This document shows positions 9,531-19,397 of a stretch of 64,000 bases of DNA, in pieces. Source of the DNA: Isochrysis galbana. Taxonomy: Eukaryota; Haptophyta; Isochrysidales; Isochrysidaceae. Position 1 is the first letter of the stretch; the number at the start of each line of letters is the position of its first letter. The position numbers were made by a program, and so were the translations under genes. The stretch is taken from the NCBI GenBank assembly GCA_018136815.1, contig CM030931.1:7088399-7152398 (forward strand), in the 5' to 3' direction. Below the pieces are notes generated by a model, which worked only from the letters and a program-made list of their open reading frames with translations, made no database searches and had not been told where the DNA came from.

Positions 9531-9799
9531 CGCGAGAGCGGAGAGCGAAGGGCCACGATCATGTGAGTGTGGCTCATGCTTATGCTGAAAGGGTTGGCGC
9601 GCGACGCACGTGCAGCCATGCTATGTGCAAGTAGGCTCGGGGGGGGGGAGTGAGGAGTGAGCTCACGACCTGAGCCGGCCATTGATTGAGCGCGCGAGCG
9701 GTGTTTTGTAGATGTCTCTGATGTCCAAACCATCGTCAAAATCATATGGCATATGGTAACAAGCCGTATATTTAATAAGTAAGTAAAAATATATAAAAC

Positions 9800-10093
9800 A
9801 TCAATGTTGCACATTACATCCTGCTGGCCAACTCCAACTCCACAACCCCACTAGCTAATTGGACATAACTTTTCACTTTTCAGTCCCAGATTCAGATTCC
9901 CACCATGTCTAACGAGTCAGGTGTCCGAGTGATATTGGGATCGGGGGGGAGTGGCACTGCCCCCTCCCCTCGATATTTGTCCGCTTCCTTGCAGTGCAAG
10001 AGCAAGAGCGCCAATCTCTCTCGCCGTAGCGAGTATGGCCGCAGCGATTGCATACGCCGCGGCCCTCCCCTCCCGGCTCTGGCGCCCCTCGTC
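9800..10093 (+). repeat. Repeat family C, left part, split by a LINE
   Basis: Starts near the AACCCCACTAGCTAATTGGA block and includes TAACGAGTCAGGTGTCCGAG and CTCCCCTCGATATTTGTCC. Its continuation (ACCTAAACAAGG...AAGAAGACAC and the GGAGGGGAGAG block) is found only after the LINE inserted at 10111-11250, which shows that the LINE landed in this repeat. Confidence 0.6.
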
Positions 10094-10110
10094 TTCTTTT
10101 ACCTAAACAA

Positions 10111-11250
10111 AATTTTTAACAAATTTTTATGGGTCGCGGCGCGGCAAAGGAACGGGACTAGCGCGCACACAAGACAGGACTCCCTGCCGCGGCGAGCGCA
10201 AGCACCCTTCCCCCTTATGCCACCCAGCTCTTCACTAGCTTACTACCTGCGCTAGCCGGAGCACCCCTCCCTCCACACTCAAGCAGCCCCCCACGCCAGG
10301 ATCCTGTTTTGGTCTCGCAGGCAAGGGGGCCTAATGGGAGGGGGAGGAGCAACTCCTCAAAGAGGAGCTTTGGGGAAGGAGATGTTTGAGTGGGGGCGCT
10401 ATACCCTTGCGCTAGGCATGGGCAGCGACGCCGCCTCAAAACATGTCCTCCCTCTGGTCTTGAGTCGAAATTTTTGGTGTTTGAATCCGAGGGCGAGGGG
10501 GTTTGTGCTTCTTGGGTTGGTTGTAGTGGGATGAGGGAGTGGGAGATGGAGTGAAGTGTTGAAAGAGGGCCCAAGGCAGGGCACTGAGTTGTAGGTACTT
10601 GTGGCCCACAAGCGTGGGGTGAAAACGAAAAGTGTATCAACATGTGTCTTGAATTGAAATTTTTGGTGCTTTGAACAGAGGGCGGGGGGTTCGTGCCGTT
10701 TGGGTTGGTTGAAGTGTGAAGGGGGAGTGGGAGAGGGAGTCTTGTGTTGAGAGAGGGCCCAAGGCAGGGCACTGAGTGATTGGTACTAGTGGCCCACAAG
10801 AGTGGGGTGAAGACGAGAATTGTGTCAACAAGTTGGAAAACAGAGGCATGGGGTGCTCTCCGTATGGGGTTGATGGTTGTGAAGTGCCCTCCCATGTTGG
10901 GTGCACTGATGGTAGAGGTTTCCACCATGGGGAGGGCAGCTGAGCTGCCCTCCCACATGAGGTGCTCTTGGGGTGGGAGGGTTTCCCACTGTTGGAGGGG
11001 GTCTCCAAGACCCCCTGCATGATGCGCAGAGCCATGGTGGCAACCTGTTCGGTGCCAGTGCTCGCCACCCCGCGCGCTTGCGCGGGTGTGGTCTGGATGG
11101 GTTGGATGGGCTCTGAGAGGGCTTTCTGACGAGCCGCCTCGGGCGGCGTGGGGCGTCCCAGGTGGGGCGCGGTGGCGAGGGTCGCCTGGGGCTCGGGAGC
11201 GGTCGCGGCACGCTCCATAGTTCAAACTATAACAATAGTTTACTTTTTTT
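10111..11250 (-). mobile_element. Internally deleted LINE with 17-bp target duplication
   Basis: TTCTTTTACCTAAACAA at 10094-10110 is repeated exactly at 11251-11267, so the segment between is one insertion. Read on the minus strand, it starts with a run of A, the hairpin AAACTAT-TGTT-ATAGTTT (11224-11241) and then ATGGAGCG, the same start found in three other LINE 5' ends. An ORF of 193 residues (11218 to 10637; start MERAATAPEPQATLATAPHL) follows, rich in Pro, Ser and Thr like LINE ORF1. No endonuclease or reverse transcriptase is present. The inner part holds two copies of a 189-bp tandem unit (10460-10648 and 10649-10837). The minus-strand 3' end is AT-rich. A non-autonomous derivative moved in trans. 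Confidence 0.75.
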
Positions 11251-11475
11251 TTCTTTTACCTAAACAAGGAACAAGGCAAGAAGACACATAAGTTACCGCC
11301 GGAGGGGAGAGGGGAGAGCTGCCACTCCCAGGCGTCTGGGTTAGCAGTGCGGTCTTGCCCTGCGCCCTGCATACGCCATGTGGCATGTCACGAGGGTGAG
11401 GGTGGAGGGTGGGTGGTTCCTTCTGCACATCACGAAAGGAGTTCAGAGGGGGCGGGGCCTCGTGCCCCGCCATGA
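11251..11475 (+). repeat. Repeat family C, right part, joined to an element A-like end
   Basis: After the LINE duplication the sequence resumes ACCTAAACAAGG and AAGAAGACAC as in family C at 2630-2690. It ends with a GGGGCCTCGTGCCCCGCC block and GAACTAAGTATA, the start of the palindromic terminus also carried by element A. That terminus is itself split by the next LINE at 11494. Confidence 0.55.
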
Positions 11476-11493
11476 TGGAGTGAACTAAGTATA

Positions 11494-12100
11494 TAAAAAA
11501 AAACTTCTGAAGATTCGGGGCTACACACCTACTATTTACGGGACTTCCCTTCGCTACTACATCGCCCTTATCCTCCCTCCCTCCACCTCTTCCCCTGCCC
11601 CCCTTCTTTCCTTTTTCTTCGGTTTCCGGGGTCCGGCCTCGGTGCGCTACCTGAGGCCTGGTTTAGAGTGTGGGGTCCGGGCAGGCCTTTTGGATTTGTC
11701 GTTGTTGTCGTATGTGTCTGTCTGGCCTCGCTTTTGTGTGTTCGGGTTGTGGCTAGGTTCCCTTGTCTCTAGCATCAACTTGGATTGGTGTGGCGGTGAT
11801 TCAATCCCCTTTGTTCCCTTAGTCCTTGGTCCCCTCGACGGTGTGTGCGATCTTCAGCTTGGTTGCTAGTTCCACTAGCTCCGCGTTGGGCTTCAGTCCG
11901 CCTTTGTCATTTTTATCGAAAATGGGTCTCAAGTCGTTCATATCTATCCTTTTCTTTGGCTGTCTCCCCATGCCCGCCTGGGCGGTTCTTGCCGAGTCGG
12001 TTTCTTGTGCGTGGAGGAGTGCTTTGCTTAGCGTGGTGTATCTCTCTATTATTCTTATTAGTATTTTTTCTTCCGAGAAGTTTATGCCGTCGTAGTGTAT
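11494..12100 (-). mobile_element. 5'-truncated LINE copy with 18-bp target duplication and T tail
   Basis: TGGAGTGAACTAAGTATA occurs at 11476-11493 and again at 12101-12118. Between them the minus strand encodes the last part of the LINE ORF2: ETDSARTAQAGMGRQPKKR and LVELATKLKIAHTVEG match the end of the 46170-48656 ORF closely. It then carries the same 3' UTR (CACTCTAAACCAGGCCTCAG and neighbours) and ends GAATCTTCAGAAG followed by nine T and A. The tail is therefore oligo(T) on the coding strand. The insertion is young enough to keep a perfect duplication and broke a copy of the AACTAAGTATAAACTTAGTT terminus. Confidence 0.85.
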
Positions 12101-12439
12101 TGGAGTGAACTAAGTATAAACTTAGTTGGCCGTCTAGGGGCTACAAGCATCAACTCTGAAGCTACGACAGAGCGGCGCGCTCCAACGCGAACTACTATGA
12201 AGTAAGTCGAAAGGCTGTAGCATGTACGTTCTTTGTGAGAAAGAAGCAAGCACTAACAAAGCTCCACAGACCAAGCCACCTCGCAACCTTAGCCATTTTT
12301 GATTCCATGACCTATCAAGAGATGCGTGGTGCGATGTGGCTTGATGTCTCGTCGCAGTGCGAGGACAGAATTGTGAGCGGTCACGCCCAACAGTCAACTA
12401 TGGCGATCGTCTAGCCTCAAGTGCAATCGCGCAGCCGTC

Positions 12440-14643
12440 TCAGGCTGTCTTACACGTGCGCGCGATGAGTTCTTTCATGATTTCATTTGCTCCGCCGTAA
12501 ATTCGGTGCACGCGCGTATCCGCAAGTTGTCGAGCTACGGACGTTTCCCACATGAATCCCATGCCGCCGTGAAGCTGACGTGATCGAGGGGGAATTGAAG
12601 GGGGAGGAGGATGCGCATGAGAGCACGATGCATCTCCGATGGGCGCGCTTGCATCGCTTGCTAGAAGGCACGACATCGACTACATAGAGCAAGTGCGATG
12701 TGACTCATACCTGCACCGCGTCATCGCAGATTTTCCAAGCGAGGTCTGTTGAGGACATCTGATTGGTGGCATCGGGAATAGGGGTATGAGCGACGAAACA
12801 AATCGTTCAGAAGAGGCTACTAGAGGTCCATGGCTATAGCATTCTACACTCCGACATGCGCAGGCGTGGATATCGTTCGCGTCTATACATACCTTTGCCA
12901 TAGAGGCGGTGGCAGTATCAAGCCTGCCCTCATGGTGCAGCATGAGGCACTGATCGACGAAAGCGCGATTGATGCAGATGGCCGTCTTCATCTCAGCCAA
13001 CTTATGAGCTACCGTCTGCCATGCAGTGGAGGTTCGAAGCATTGGAAATTTCGGCGTACGCGTGGCCGTGGAATGCGACCCACACCAGCCAAAGAGATGG
13101 GATCACAGTGCGGGTGTGCGAAAGGAACCTCAATCAAGGCGCTTGCAAATGGGGAATCGATGGCCTCACCTGCTTGGCGATGAGAGGCTTGCCAAACGCG
13201 ACTCTGTCATTACACCACGCACGGGTTGTCTCGAACGCGTTCTCCGCACGGGCTTGGGTGTCGACAGCGATGATGAGACGTTCCTATCACAGACAAGAGG
13301 GCAGGGAGGCGCAGCCAGTGTAGGCGAAGAAAGCAGCGATATACTATCTCGGGGTCCAAAGGGAGGCCAAGGCGAATAGCTGAAGAATGCATCCAGGTTC
13401 ATGCCTAATGCGCGCATGGCTGCGTTATGATCTGCATTAACCTGTGGCAGCTCCTCCATCAGATAGGCGAAGCCACGCCCTTCATCGCCCAGAAGAGCAT
13501 CTGGTGGTAGCACCACGTCTTCGAAAAACAGCTCGCATGTGTCTTGCGCCTTCAGCCCTGCCTTCTTGAGAGGGTTGCCCTTGGAGAAACCAGCTAGCTT
13601 GGGGTCGACCAAGAAAAGCGACATGGCAGCCGAACCCTTTGCCTCTGGGTTGGTCTTTGCGACCACGATCACTAGGTCAGACATCCAGCCATTCGTAATA
13701 TATGTCTTTGATCCTAATCACACAAGGAGATAGGGCAGCTGGCCTCGAAGAGCTTCGTAGAATGGTACCCAAGCAGAAGTGGCGTGCGCGCCATCGGTTA
13801 CGAGGCCACCAGAATACGGGCTCGCATGCTGCCGATTCGCAAAGGAAGAGGCGGAATCGGGCGCACCGTTGAGTACGTATGTGCCATCTTCTTGTTTGAT
13901 GGCAGTAGTTCGCAATCCTTGGAGATCCGACCCAGCGCCCGGCTCGGTCATGGCAATGGCGCCTATGATGGAACCATCGCACATGCCAGGTATCCACTGC
14001 TCCTTCTGAGCCTCTGTACCATAGTGAAGAATGTACCTATCGAGCCAAGATGGACAGGTATGAGAGGGCAGGCAAGCCCGCGATGGAATTCTAGGATTCG
14101 AGTTGAGCAGAATAAGACTTGGGGGCGGATGCACACGCTTGTGGCGATCAGATATACTCACGGGATGCAAATGTCCGAGTGGAGCGCGAAGCCAGGGCCG
14201 GAAGGCGAGCCCTCAGCATACATACACTCCTCCCAGGAGATGGCCGCCTCGAGGATGGACGCGCCGAGGCCGCCATACTTCTCGGGGCAGTTGATACCAA
14301 GGAGGCCATACTCGCCCGCCTTGAGCCAGGCCTCACGGGAGATGTGCTGCTGTGTCTCCCACTCACCACCAGCGCCCGAGTGGGGGACGATGTGCTCCGC
14401 GTAGAACTTGCGGCATGTTTCACGGAACGCGTCGTGCTCCTCGTTGAAGATGCGGCGCGTGCCGATGTCCATCATGTTGGCTGCCTGCGAGATCTCAGGC
14501 CGCACGGGAGCCACCTCGTCCTCGTCAACTGCCTGGGTGGAGTGGGCCCTTGCGACACGAACGAGGCGGATGGACATGGGCAGCTGCGTCCGCGTGGCCG
14601 CGGCACCCAGTGCCGCCGAGCGGGAGGAGGCGAGGCGGAGCAT
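12440..14643 (-). CDS. Mitochondrial acyl-CoA dehydrogenase (long-chain type)
   Basis: Seven exons on the minus strand join in frame: 14643-14162, 14036-13867, 13713-13442, 13283-13170, 13015-12893, 12758-12711 and 12574-12440, all with GT/AG borders, giving 447 residues. The product catalyses FAD-dependent alpha,beta-dehydrogenation of acyl-CoA in beta-oxidation. The N-terminus (MLRLASSRSAALGAAATRTQ) is a mitochondrial-type presequence. Family motifs: YGLLGINCPEKYGG, GPGFALHSDI, IAMTEPGAGSDLQGLRTTA (FAD/substrate), TYITNGWMSDLVIVVAK, QDTCELFFEDV, HEGRLDTATASMAK, QLHGGMGF and RIYGGANEIMKELIAR at the C-terminus. The Glu of ELPQ-ERLIIAV (residue 309, first codon of exon 4) aligns with the catalytic base of long-chain and isovaleryl enzymes. 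All key residues look intact. Long-chain (ACADL-like) specificity is inferred from similarity only. Confidence 0.93.
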
Positions 14644-14884
14644 GAGCAGAGCGGGCGTGGACGGGCGCAGCGGCAGCGGAGGCTGTGGAGGCCTCTTGGG
14701 CGAGGGAGGGGACGGGAGGGAGGAGGAGCCTTGATGGTTTTGACGAAGCTGCGCGGGCACGAGGGGGGGGGGGCAGCTGGTTACAGATATAATGCAACTA
14801 GGAGTATTCTTGTATACTGGAGTCTCGAGCGTTCTGCGTTCTGGGCCAGGGGTCAAACAAGGTTTATAAGGGGTAAAAGGTCAA

Positions 14885-14965
14885 CTATCGTTATAACGAT
14901 AGGGTCATGGAGCGCGCTCCGCTCCCCTCCTCTCTCTCCGCCCACCCTACCGCGCCGGCCGATCA
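14885..14965 (+). repeat. LINE 5' end fragment (hairpin plus MERA start)
   Basis: The 18-bp palindrome CTATCGTTATAACGATAG (14885-14902) is followed four bases later by ATGGAGCGCGCTCC at 14907, as in the other LINE 5' ends at 45302, 55648 and (reverse) 11241. The frame opens MERAPLPSSLSAHPTAPA and ends soon after, at AT-rich sequence. Only the 5' end remains. Confidence 0.6.
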
Positions 14966-15001
14966 AGATAATAATAAAACAATAAAACATAAAACATCTG
15001 A

Positions 15002-15110
15002 ATCTGAGCGTTATTAGTTATTAGTACCACTACTCCCACTAGCCCGGTACTACTATCACGACACCCCTCACAGTCACAGCGCACCTGCCCGCACGCCTTG
15101 AAGTGATAGC
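15002..15110 (+). repeat. Repeat family H, copy 1
   Basis: CTGAGCGTT...AGTACCACTACTCCCACTAG, the ATCACGACACCCCTCACAG block and CCCGCACGCCTTGAAGTG recur in reverse complement at 32975-33070. No ORF is shared. The following 15110-15600 has no supported gene: it holds GA-rich tracts (GAGC repeats at 15450-15480) and a G-run near 15560. Confidence 0.5.
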
Positions 15111-15607
15111 ACGGAGCACGGACACATACACATATGCATCCCTACAAATCTCCCCCCTCCCCCTCGCACACCCCCGGCTCCCACATTTTAACTCCCCACA
15201 AATTACAATGAGGGAAAACCCAGTAACCAGTGACCAGTGAGGCGGACCGACGGACCGACCTACGTCGGGCGACTCACGTGGGGAGAGGACTTCCGCGGGG
15301 GGGGCCGGGGAGGGGGGGGGAGAGGGGAGATGGACCGATCGGGACGATGCAAGGAAGGGAGCGAGGGAGGACGGGGGAATCGGGGCGCGGCGACGGAGAG
15401 GGAGTCGCGCGGGAAAACCTAATAGGGAGCGAACAAAGTACAAAGAGGAAGCGAGCGAGCGAGCGAGCGAGGGAGGGAGGGAGAGCACACCGACCATGAA
15501 CCCCGCTCCGCCCAATGAGAGGTGAGAGAGGTGAATGAGTGAGGTGCGCGTGGCTTGGCAGGGGGGGGGGGGTGGATGTGATGAGGGTGTCGAGGGTAGG
15601 GGTAGGC

Positions 15608-15712
15608 CAGGATATCCACAAATTCTTGCCCAAATATCCATGAAATATATCCAAAAAATATCCGACCCACACGCCCAAATATCTCAAGAAATATCCACAA
15701 TCTAGTATTATA
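15608..15712 (+). repeat. AAATATCC-rich repeat
   Basis: Many copies of AAATATCCA or ATATCC (ATATCCACAAATTC, CCCAAATATCCATG, AATATATCCAAAAAATATCC). The same motif cluster occurs at 21045-21150, where it abuts the transposase remnant, so it may be a terminal or target sequence of that family. Confidence 0.5.
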
Positions 15713-15779
15713 ATAGCACATAACTATACCTTCGCCGCGTCATCGCCCGATCGCCCGGCGTCCCACCGGCTAGAGCAAT

Positions 15780-16215
15780 AGAGCAACCGACCCGCTCGCC
15801 AAAACCTTGACCGAGAAGAAAGAAGCAAGGACCTACAAGCCAAGGGTAGCGGACCTAGGGAATGTGAGAGGAAATTTCCGAACGCCAACGCCAACGCCAA
15901 ACGCGGGGATTCAACGAAACCCTAACCAGGCCAAGCAGAACCTACGAAGAACAGGCTTGGACGACAACGAAAGACAGCAAGTCCCAAGAAAGAACCGGAA
16001 CCCAACAAGAAACAACAAGCCTGGCAAGAAGCTAAACAATCCTTCACAAGGTAACCTGAGAGCCTGAGACAAGCGCGCAGCGAGTGACAGGGACCTGGCT
16101 CCTTTGGGTCAAGATTACCCGAAAGGAGGAAACCTGGAATCTAGACCTGACAAACAGGCTAGACGGAACGAAACGAGAACCCGAATTCTAGATCGCTAGG
16201 GACGAATCCTACCAA
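15780..16215 (+). repeat. Repeat family F, related to the Copia neighbourhood
   Basis: A purine-rich, gene-poor block. AACCTACGAAGAACA, GACGACAACGAAAG, CAAGTCCCAAGAA, CCGGAACCCAAC and CCTTCACAAGGTA are repeated on the minus strand at 37970-38160, directly downstream of the decayed Copia fragment. An ORF at 15807-16067 (86 residues, very basic) lies in it but has no recognisable domain. Likely part of a retrotransposon. Confidence 0.45.
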
Positions 16216-16220
16216 CCTAG

Positions 16221-16418
16221 ATGTACCTGAGCTTCACCGTGTGGCCGCACGGCGAAGGACCTGGAAACAAGAGCCTGGAAATCGCATCATCTGGGATGAA
16301 TGCGACAGTGTATGAGCCCGCCCTAAAGATTAGTGGCGGGATCCATCTTCAAACCACCTTCTCAATTAGGTGCTTGGCTACGGGTACAATCAACATGCAA
16401 CACGAAAAGATGCGGTGA
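16221..16418 (+). CDS. Small hypothetical ORF
   Basis: An ATG-initiated frame of 65 codons (start MYLSFTVWPHGEGPGNKSLE) just downstream of repeat family F. Composition is protein-like, but there is no known domain and no support from a paralogue in the window. It may be an exon or a chance frame. Confidence 0.2.
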   Translation: MYLSFTVWPHGEGPGNKSLEIASSGMNATVYEPALKISGGIHLQTTFSIRCLATGTINMQHEKMR

Positions 16419-16668
16419 AGGAGAGGCGAGGGCTGAAGCAGCATGATAAAGAGCGGCAGGAGGGAGCGACAACGATCACAATGAGTCACCATTTGTGGGA
16501 GTCACAAGAGCGGGAGTTCGGGGGCACCAGGGGGTTGTTTCCCCCCACGCCGGCCGAGACGGGGAGTGTGGTGTGGTGGTAGGTAAAATGGGGAGCACGG
16601 TGGGTGACAGGTGGTACGACCATGCCAACAGCAGCACTACCACAACACGGAATGTTGGGATGGTCCGA

Positions 16669-18570
16669 TTACAATTCCAAGGATTCCCCGGGAGCCAGGC
16701 CGATGACGGCGTCGCTGGGCAGCACGTTGACCACCGTGGTACCGGGTGGCTGCATAGAATTGCTGGATCTGATGGGCGGCGTCCGCCCACGTCGGCCGAG
16801 CCGTTTCCACTGCAGCTTGCGCCTGCCATCCTTGATCTCAAGTGGTCTGGAGCCCACTTGCAAGACCATGTCAGGCGATACGACAAGCACGTACTCCACG
16901 CGCCTTTCGATCGGCCGGACCTCTACTGCCCTCCGCCGGCGGCGTACCACCTCGATGAAGAGATAGCCCGTCCCAAAGCAGATAAGCGCGGCGACGAGGG
17001 AAGTGACTGACCCTGCCAGCAGCTGCGCGTAGAACCCAAGGCTATTAATTGCCGGTGCACGTGGTGGCCTTGGCGGTGGCGGTGGAGGGGATGGCGATGG
17101 GGAGGATGGGGGCGGCAAGGGGGAGGGCGGGGGCCGCATGGGCGGAAGCGGGGAGGGCGGCGGCGGCGGCGGCTTCGGTTGTGGCGGGATGTGGGGAGGG
17201 AGCGGTGGAAAAGGGGGCTTTGGCGGGTCCGGGGGCAGCGACGGAGGAGGAGGCAACTCCGGAGGACTACTCGGCGGCGGGCTAGGCGGACGCGGCAGCG
17301 AGGGTGGTTCCGGCGGTGGGGAGAAGGGCGGTGGCAAGTTCGGAGGGCTCGGTGAAAGGGCACAGGCGTCGCGGTAGTAGACCTCGCGCATCGTCGCCGT
17401 GGACGTCCCGAAAATACACTACGAAAGAAGGTCAGCGTGGAGGAGTCGAGACGCACATAGGGCCCACTAGGGCAGCGTGCGATGGTGAGGGCGGATGCAT
17501 GCAGGGTGGTGGTAGTGGGGACGAATGGGAACGCGTGCCACAGTGAGAATTTCGGGCGGTGGCAGGCCTCTCACGTTGTTGGCACTGGCGCTCGTCCCGC
17601 ACTGCCCGTTGACGGAGGGTGTGCACTTGGCGCCGAGCGCAAGGTTCTCATCACAAGGATCGAGGTAAGACAATTCATCCCAATTGGGGCACTCGAGGCT
17701 GTCCACCAGGCGCAGGCATAGGCCACACTCCTCACCCGCATCGCATGAGTCGCAGGGTAGGGGTGGCGGGCTCGGCACGGGCGGAACGGACGGCGGCGAG
17801 GGTGGTGAGGGCGGCGGTGAGGGCGGGCTCGGCGGAGAGGGTGGAGTCGAGGGTGGACTTGGCGGCATGGGTGGCGAGGGCGGCAGCCCAGGTGGCATGG
17901 GCGGAAAAAAGGTGCACGCCTTGCGGCGGTAAACCTCACGGAACGTCGCGCCTGAGGAGAAGGGCAGGACGCGTGCATCAGCCAGCCGGTGCAACCGCAG
18001 CGCCTCACGGGTCGCCTGGGCAGTGGTGGCGGCACCCATTCGGCGCCTTGTGCTGTGCTCCTCTGCATGCCAGCTTCGAGCATCCTCACCGTTGGAGGTC
18101 TGGAAGACGCAGTTGTTGTCGGATGTGGAAGTACCGCATTCACCGAATCCTCGGCAAATACCGCCGATTTCTGGCCACGACGCGCCAAGGTACGGCCCAA
18201 AGCACATGGGAAGCATGTTGTAGCCAGGCACATTTGGGCACTCACTCGACGGGATGAGCTCGAGGCAGATACCGCATTCCTCACCGGCGTCGCATCTGTC
18301 GCAGGGCGGGAAGGGAGGAGGCGCGGGGGGCGCGGGAGGCAGAGTCGAGCGCGGTCCACAATCCTCGCAGTCCGTCCCGTACGGGCAGCCCTCGTACTCA
18401 GAGCCTGGCCCTCCATCATCACAGTAGCCGTCGCTCGTCCAATCGTTGCCTCCGACGATGCAGGCGTCGTCGCAGAAGGCCTCAGCGACGGGCTGAGCGA
18501 CAGGCAAGGGGGGTGGTAGCGGCGGGAACGGGATGACCATCAGCTCGCGCGGCCAGTCCAGCTCGCCCAT
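16669..18570 (-). CDS. Cys-rich, Pro-rich single-pass membrane protein
   Basis: Two minus-strand exons, 18570-17575 and 17418-16669, join across a GTGAGA...CTTTCGTAG intron to give 581 residues. Order of parts: a CDDACIVGGNDWTSDGYCDD module with six Cys; two modules of the type CDxCDAGEECGxCLxL...SxECPN...CGTS; each followed by a segment reading FREVYRRKAC or MREVYYRDAC; long Pro/Ser linkers (PPSPP type, as in pherophorins and plant wall proteins); one membrane helix near residues 462-487 (AGSVTSLVAALICFGTGYLF) with a VVRRRRR stop-transfer; and a basic tail of about 90 residues ending ESLEL. It looks like a cell-surface or cell-wall-contact protein. A signal peptide is expected but absent at the ATG; the upstream region 18570-18727 has a hydrophobic stretch in another frame, so a 5' exon is probably missing. 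Function unknown. Confidence 0.75.
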
Positions 18571-18727
18571 GCTGGGGCCAGCGCCCCGCGGCGGCGCAAC
18601 CGATGAGCACGGCTGAGAGAGAAGCCGGGCGGGGGGCGAGAGCGAGCAAGAGAGCAGAGAGCACTCTGGAGAGAGAAGACTGGGAAATCTCCTCTATAGT
18701 ATTACTTAAGAGGGAGTCCGTTCTCAC

Positions 18728-19395
18728 GGAGACCTTTGACGGGGGGCGGAGGAGAGCCTCACTAACGTGGGGGGCGGGGGGCCGGGGGGGGGGGTCGCAA
18801 GGCGGTTGTGGAGGAGGTTGGTGTCATTATTTTCCCTCTTTTGCCGCGTGGGGGGGCGGAGGGGGGGGGGGGAGGGGGGGAAGGGGGGCCCCGGGCGCGC
18901 GTTCGTTCCCGGGGGAAGAGGGCGGCGGCGGCGGGGGGGGGGGAAGGCACACGGCATATCTAGAAGGAAGGAAGGTGTGGACTGGCAAAGACGGGCGGCG
19001 GCTCTGGCACAGGCGAGGGATTCCCTCCTCCTAGAACTCTGTGTACTCTATATGTTACCGCCGAGGAGCCAACGCCCCCCAGGAGCTCTCGGGGGCCCCC
19101 GATTGCTATCGTATTTCTCCGGCTCTCTCTCTCATCCTGGGAGTCTGGGGGAGAGAGAGAAGCAGAAGCAGCGCGAGAACTCTACTCTAGGAGCTGTAAA
19201 GAAAGACGAAGGGCAGCAGGCCCCCTTTCCCTCGTCGTCCTAGCCTCCCCCCAACAATCAGGTAGCGCGGTGAGTATTCCGGACCGCGGGTCTGGAGCGG
19301 CCCCAACGGGCCCACCGAGACCCCGTGACGAGAGACTCCACAAACCTCTTAAAAATCAGGACAACAACAAAACTCCACCAAAAACCAAAAGCAAA
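18728..19395. other. G-rich low-complexity intergenic region
   Basis: No gene is supported. Runs of G of ten or more (18784-18794, 18848-18880, 18935-18946) alternate with GGCGGC stretches. Open frames here are artefacts of the lack of AT-rich stop codons. The part after 19000 is of mixed composition with a GAGAGAGAAGCAGAAGCAG tract. Confidence 0.6.
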
Positions 19396-19397
19396 AT

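Noticed and set aside
10215-11225. 336-residue minus-strand ORF
   Set aside because: It runs in a different frame from the MERA ORF1 through tandem repeats and past the LINE deletion; it has no ATG at its conserved start.
11642-12108. Plus-strand ORFs starting RYLRPGLEC and neighbours
   Set aside because: Antisense to the LINE ORF2 end and 3' UTR.
13021-13379. Plus-strand ORFs over the acyl-CoA dehydrogenase exons
   Set aside because: Antisense shadows; the minus-strand exons join perfectly to the dehydrogenase.
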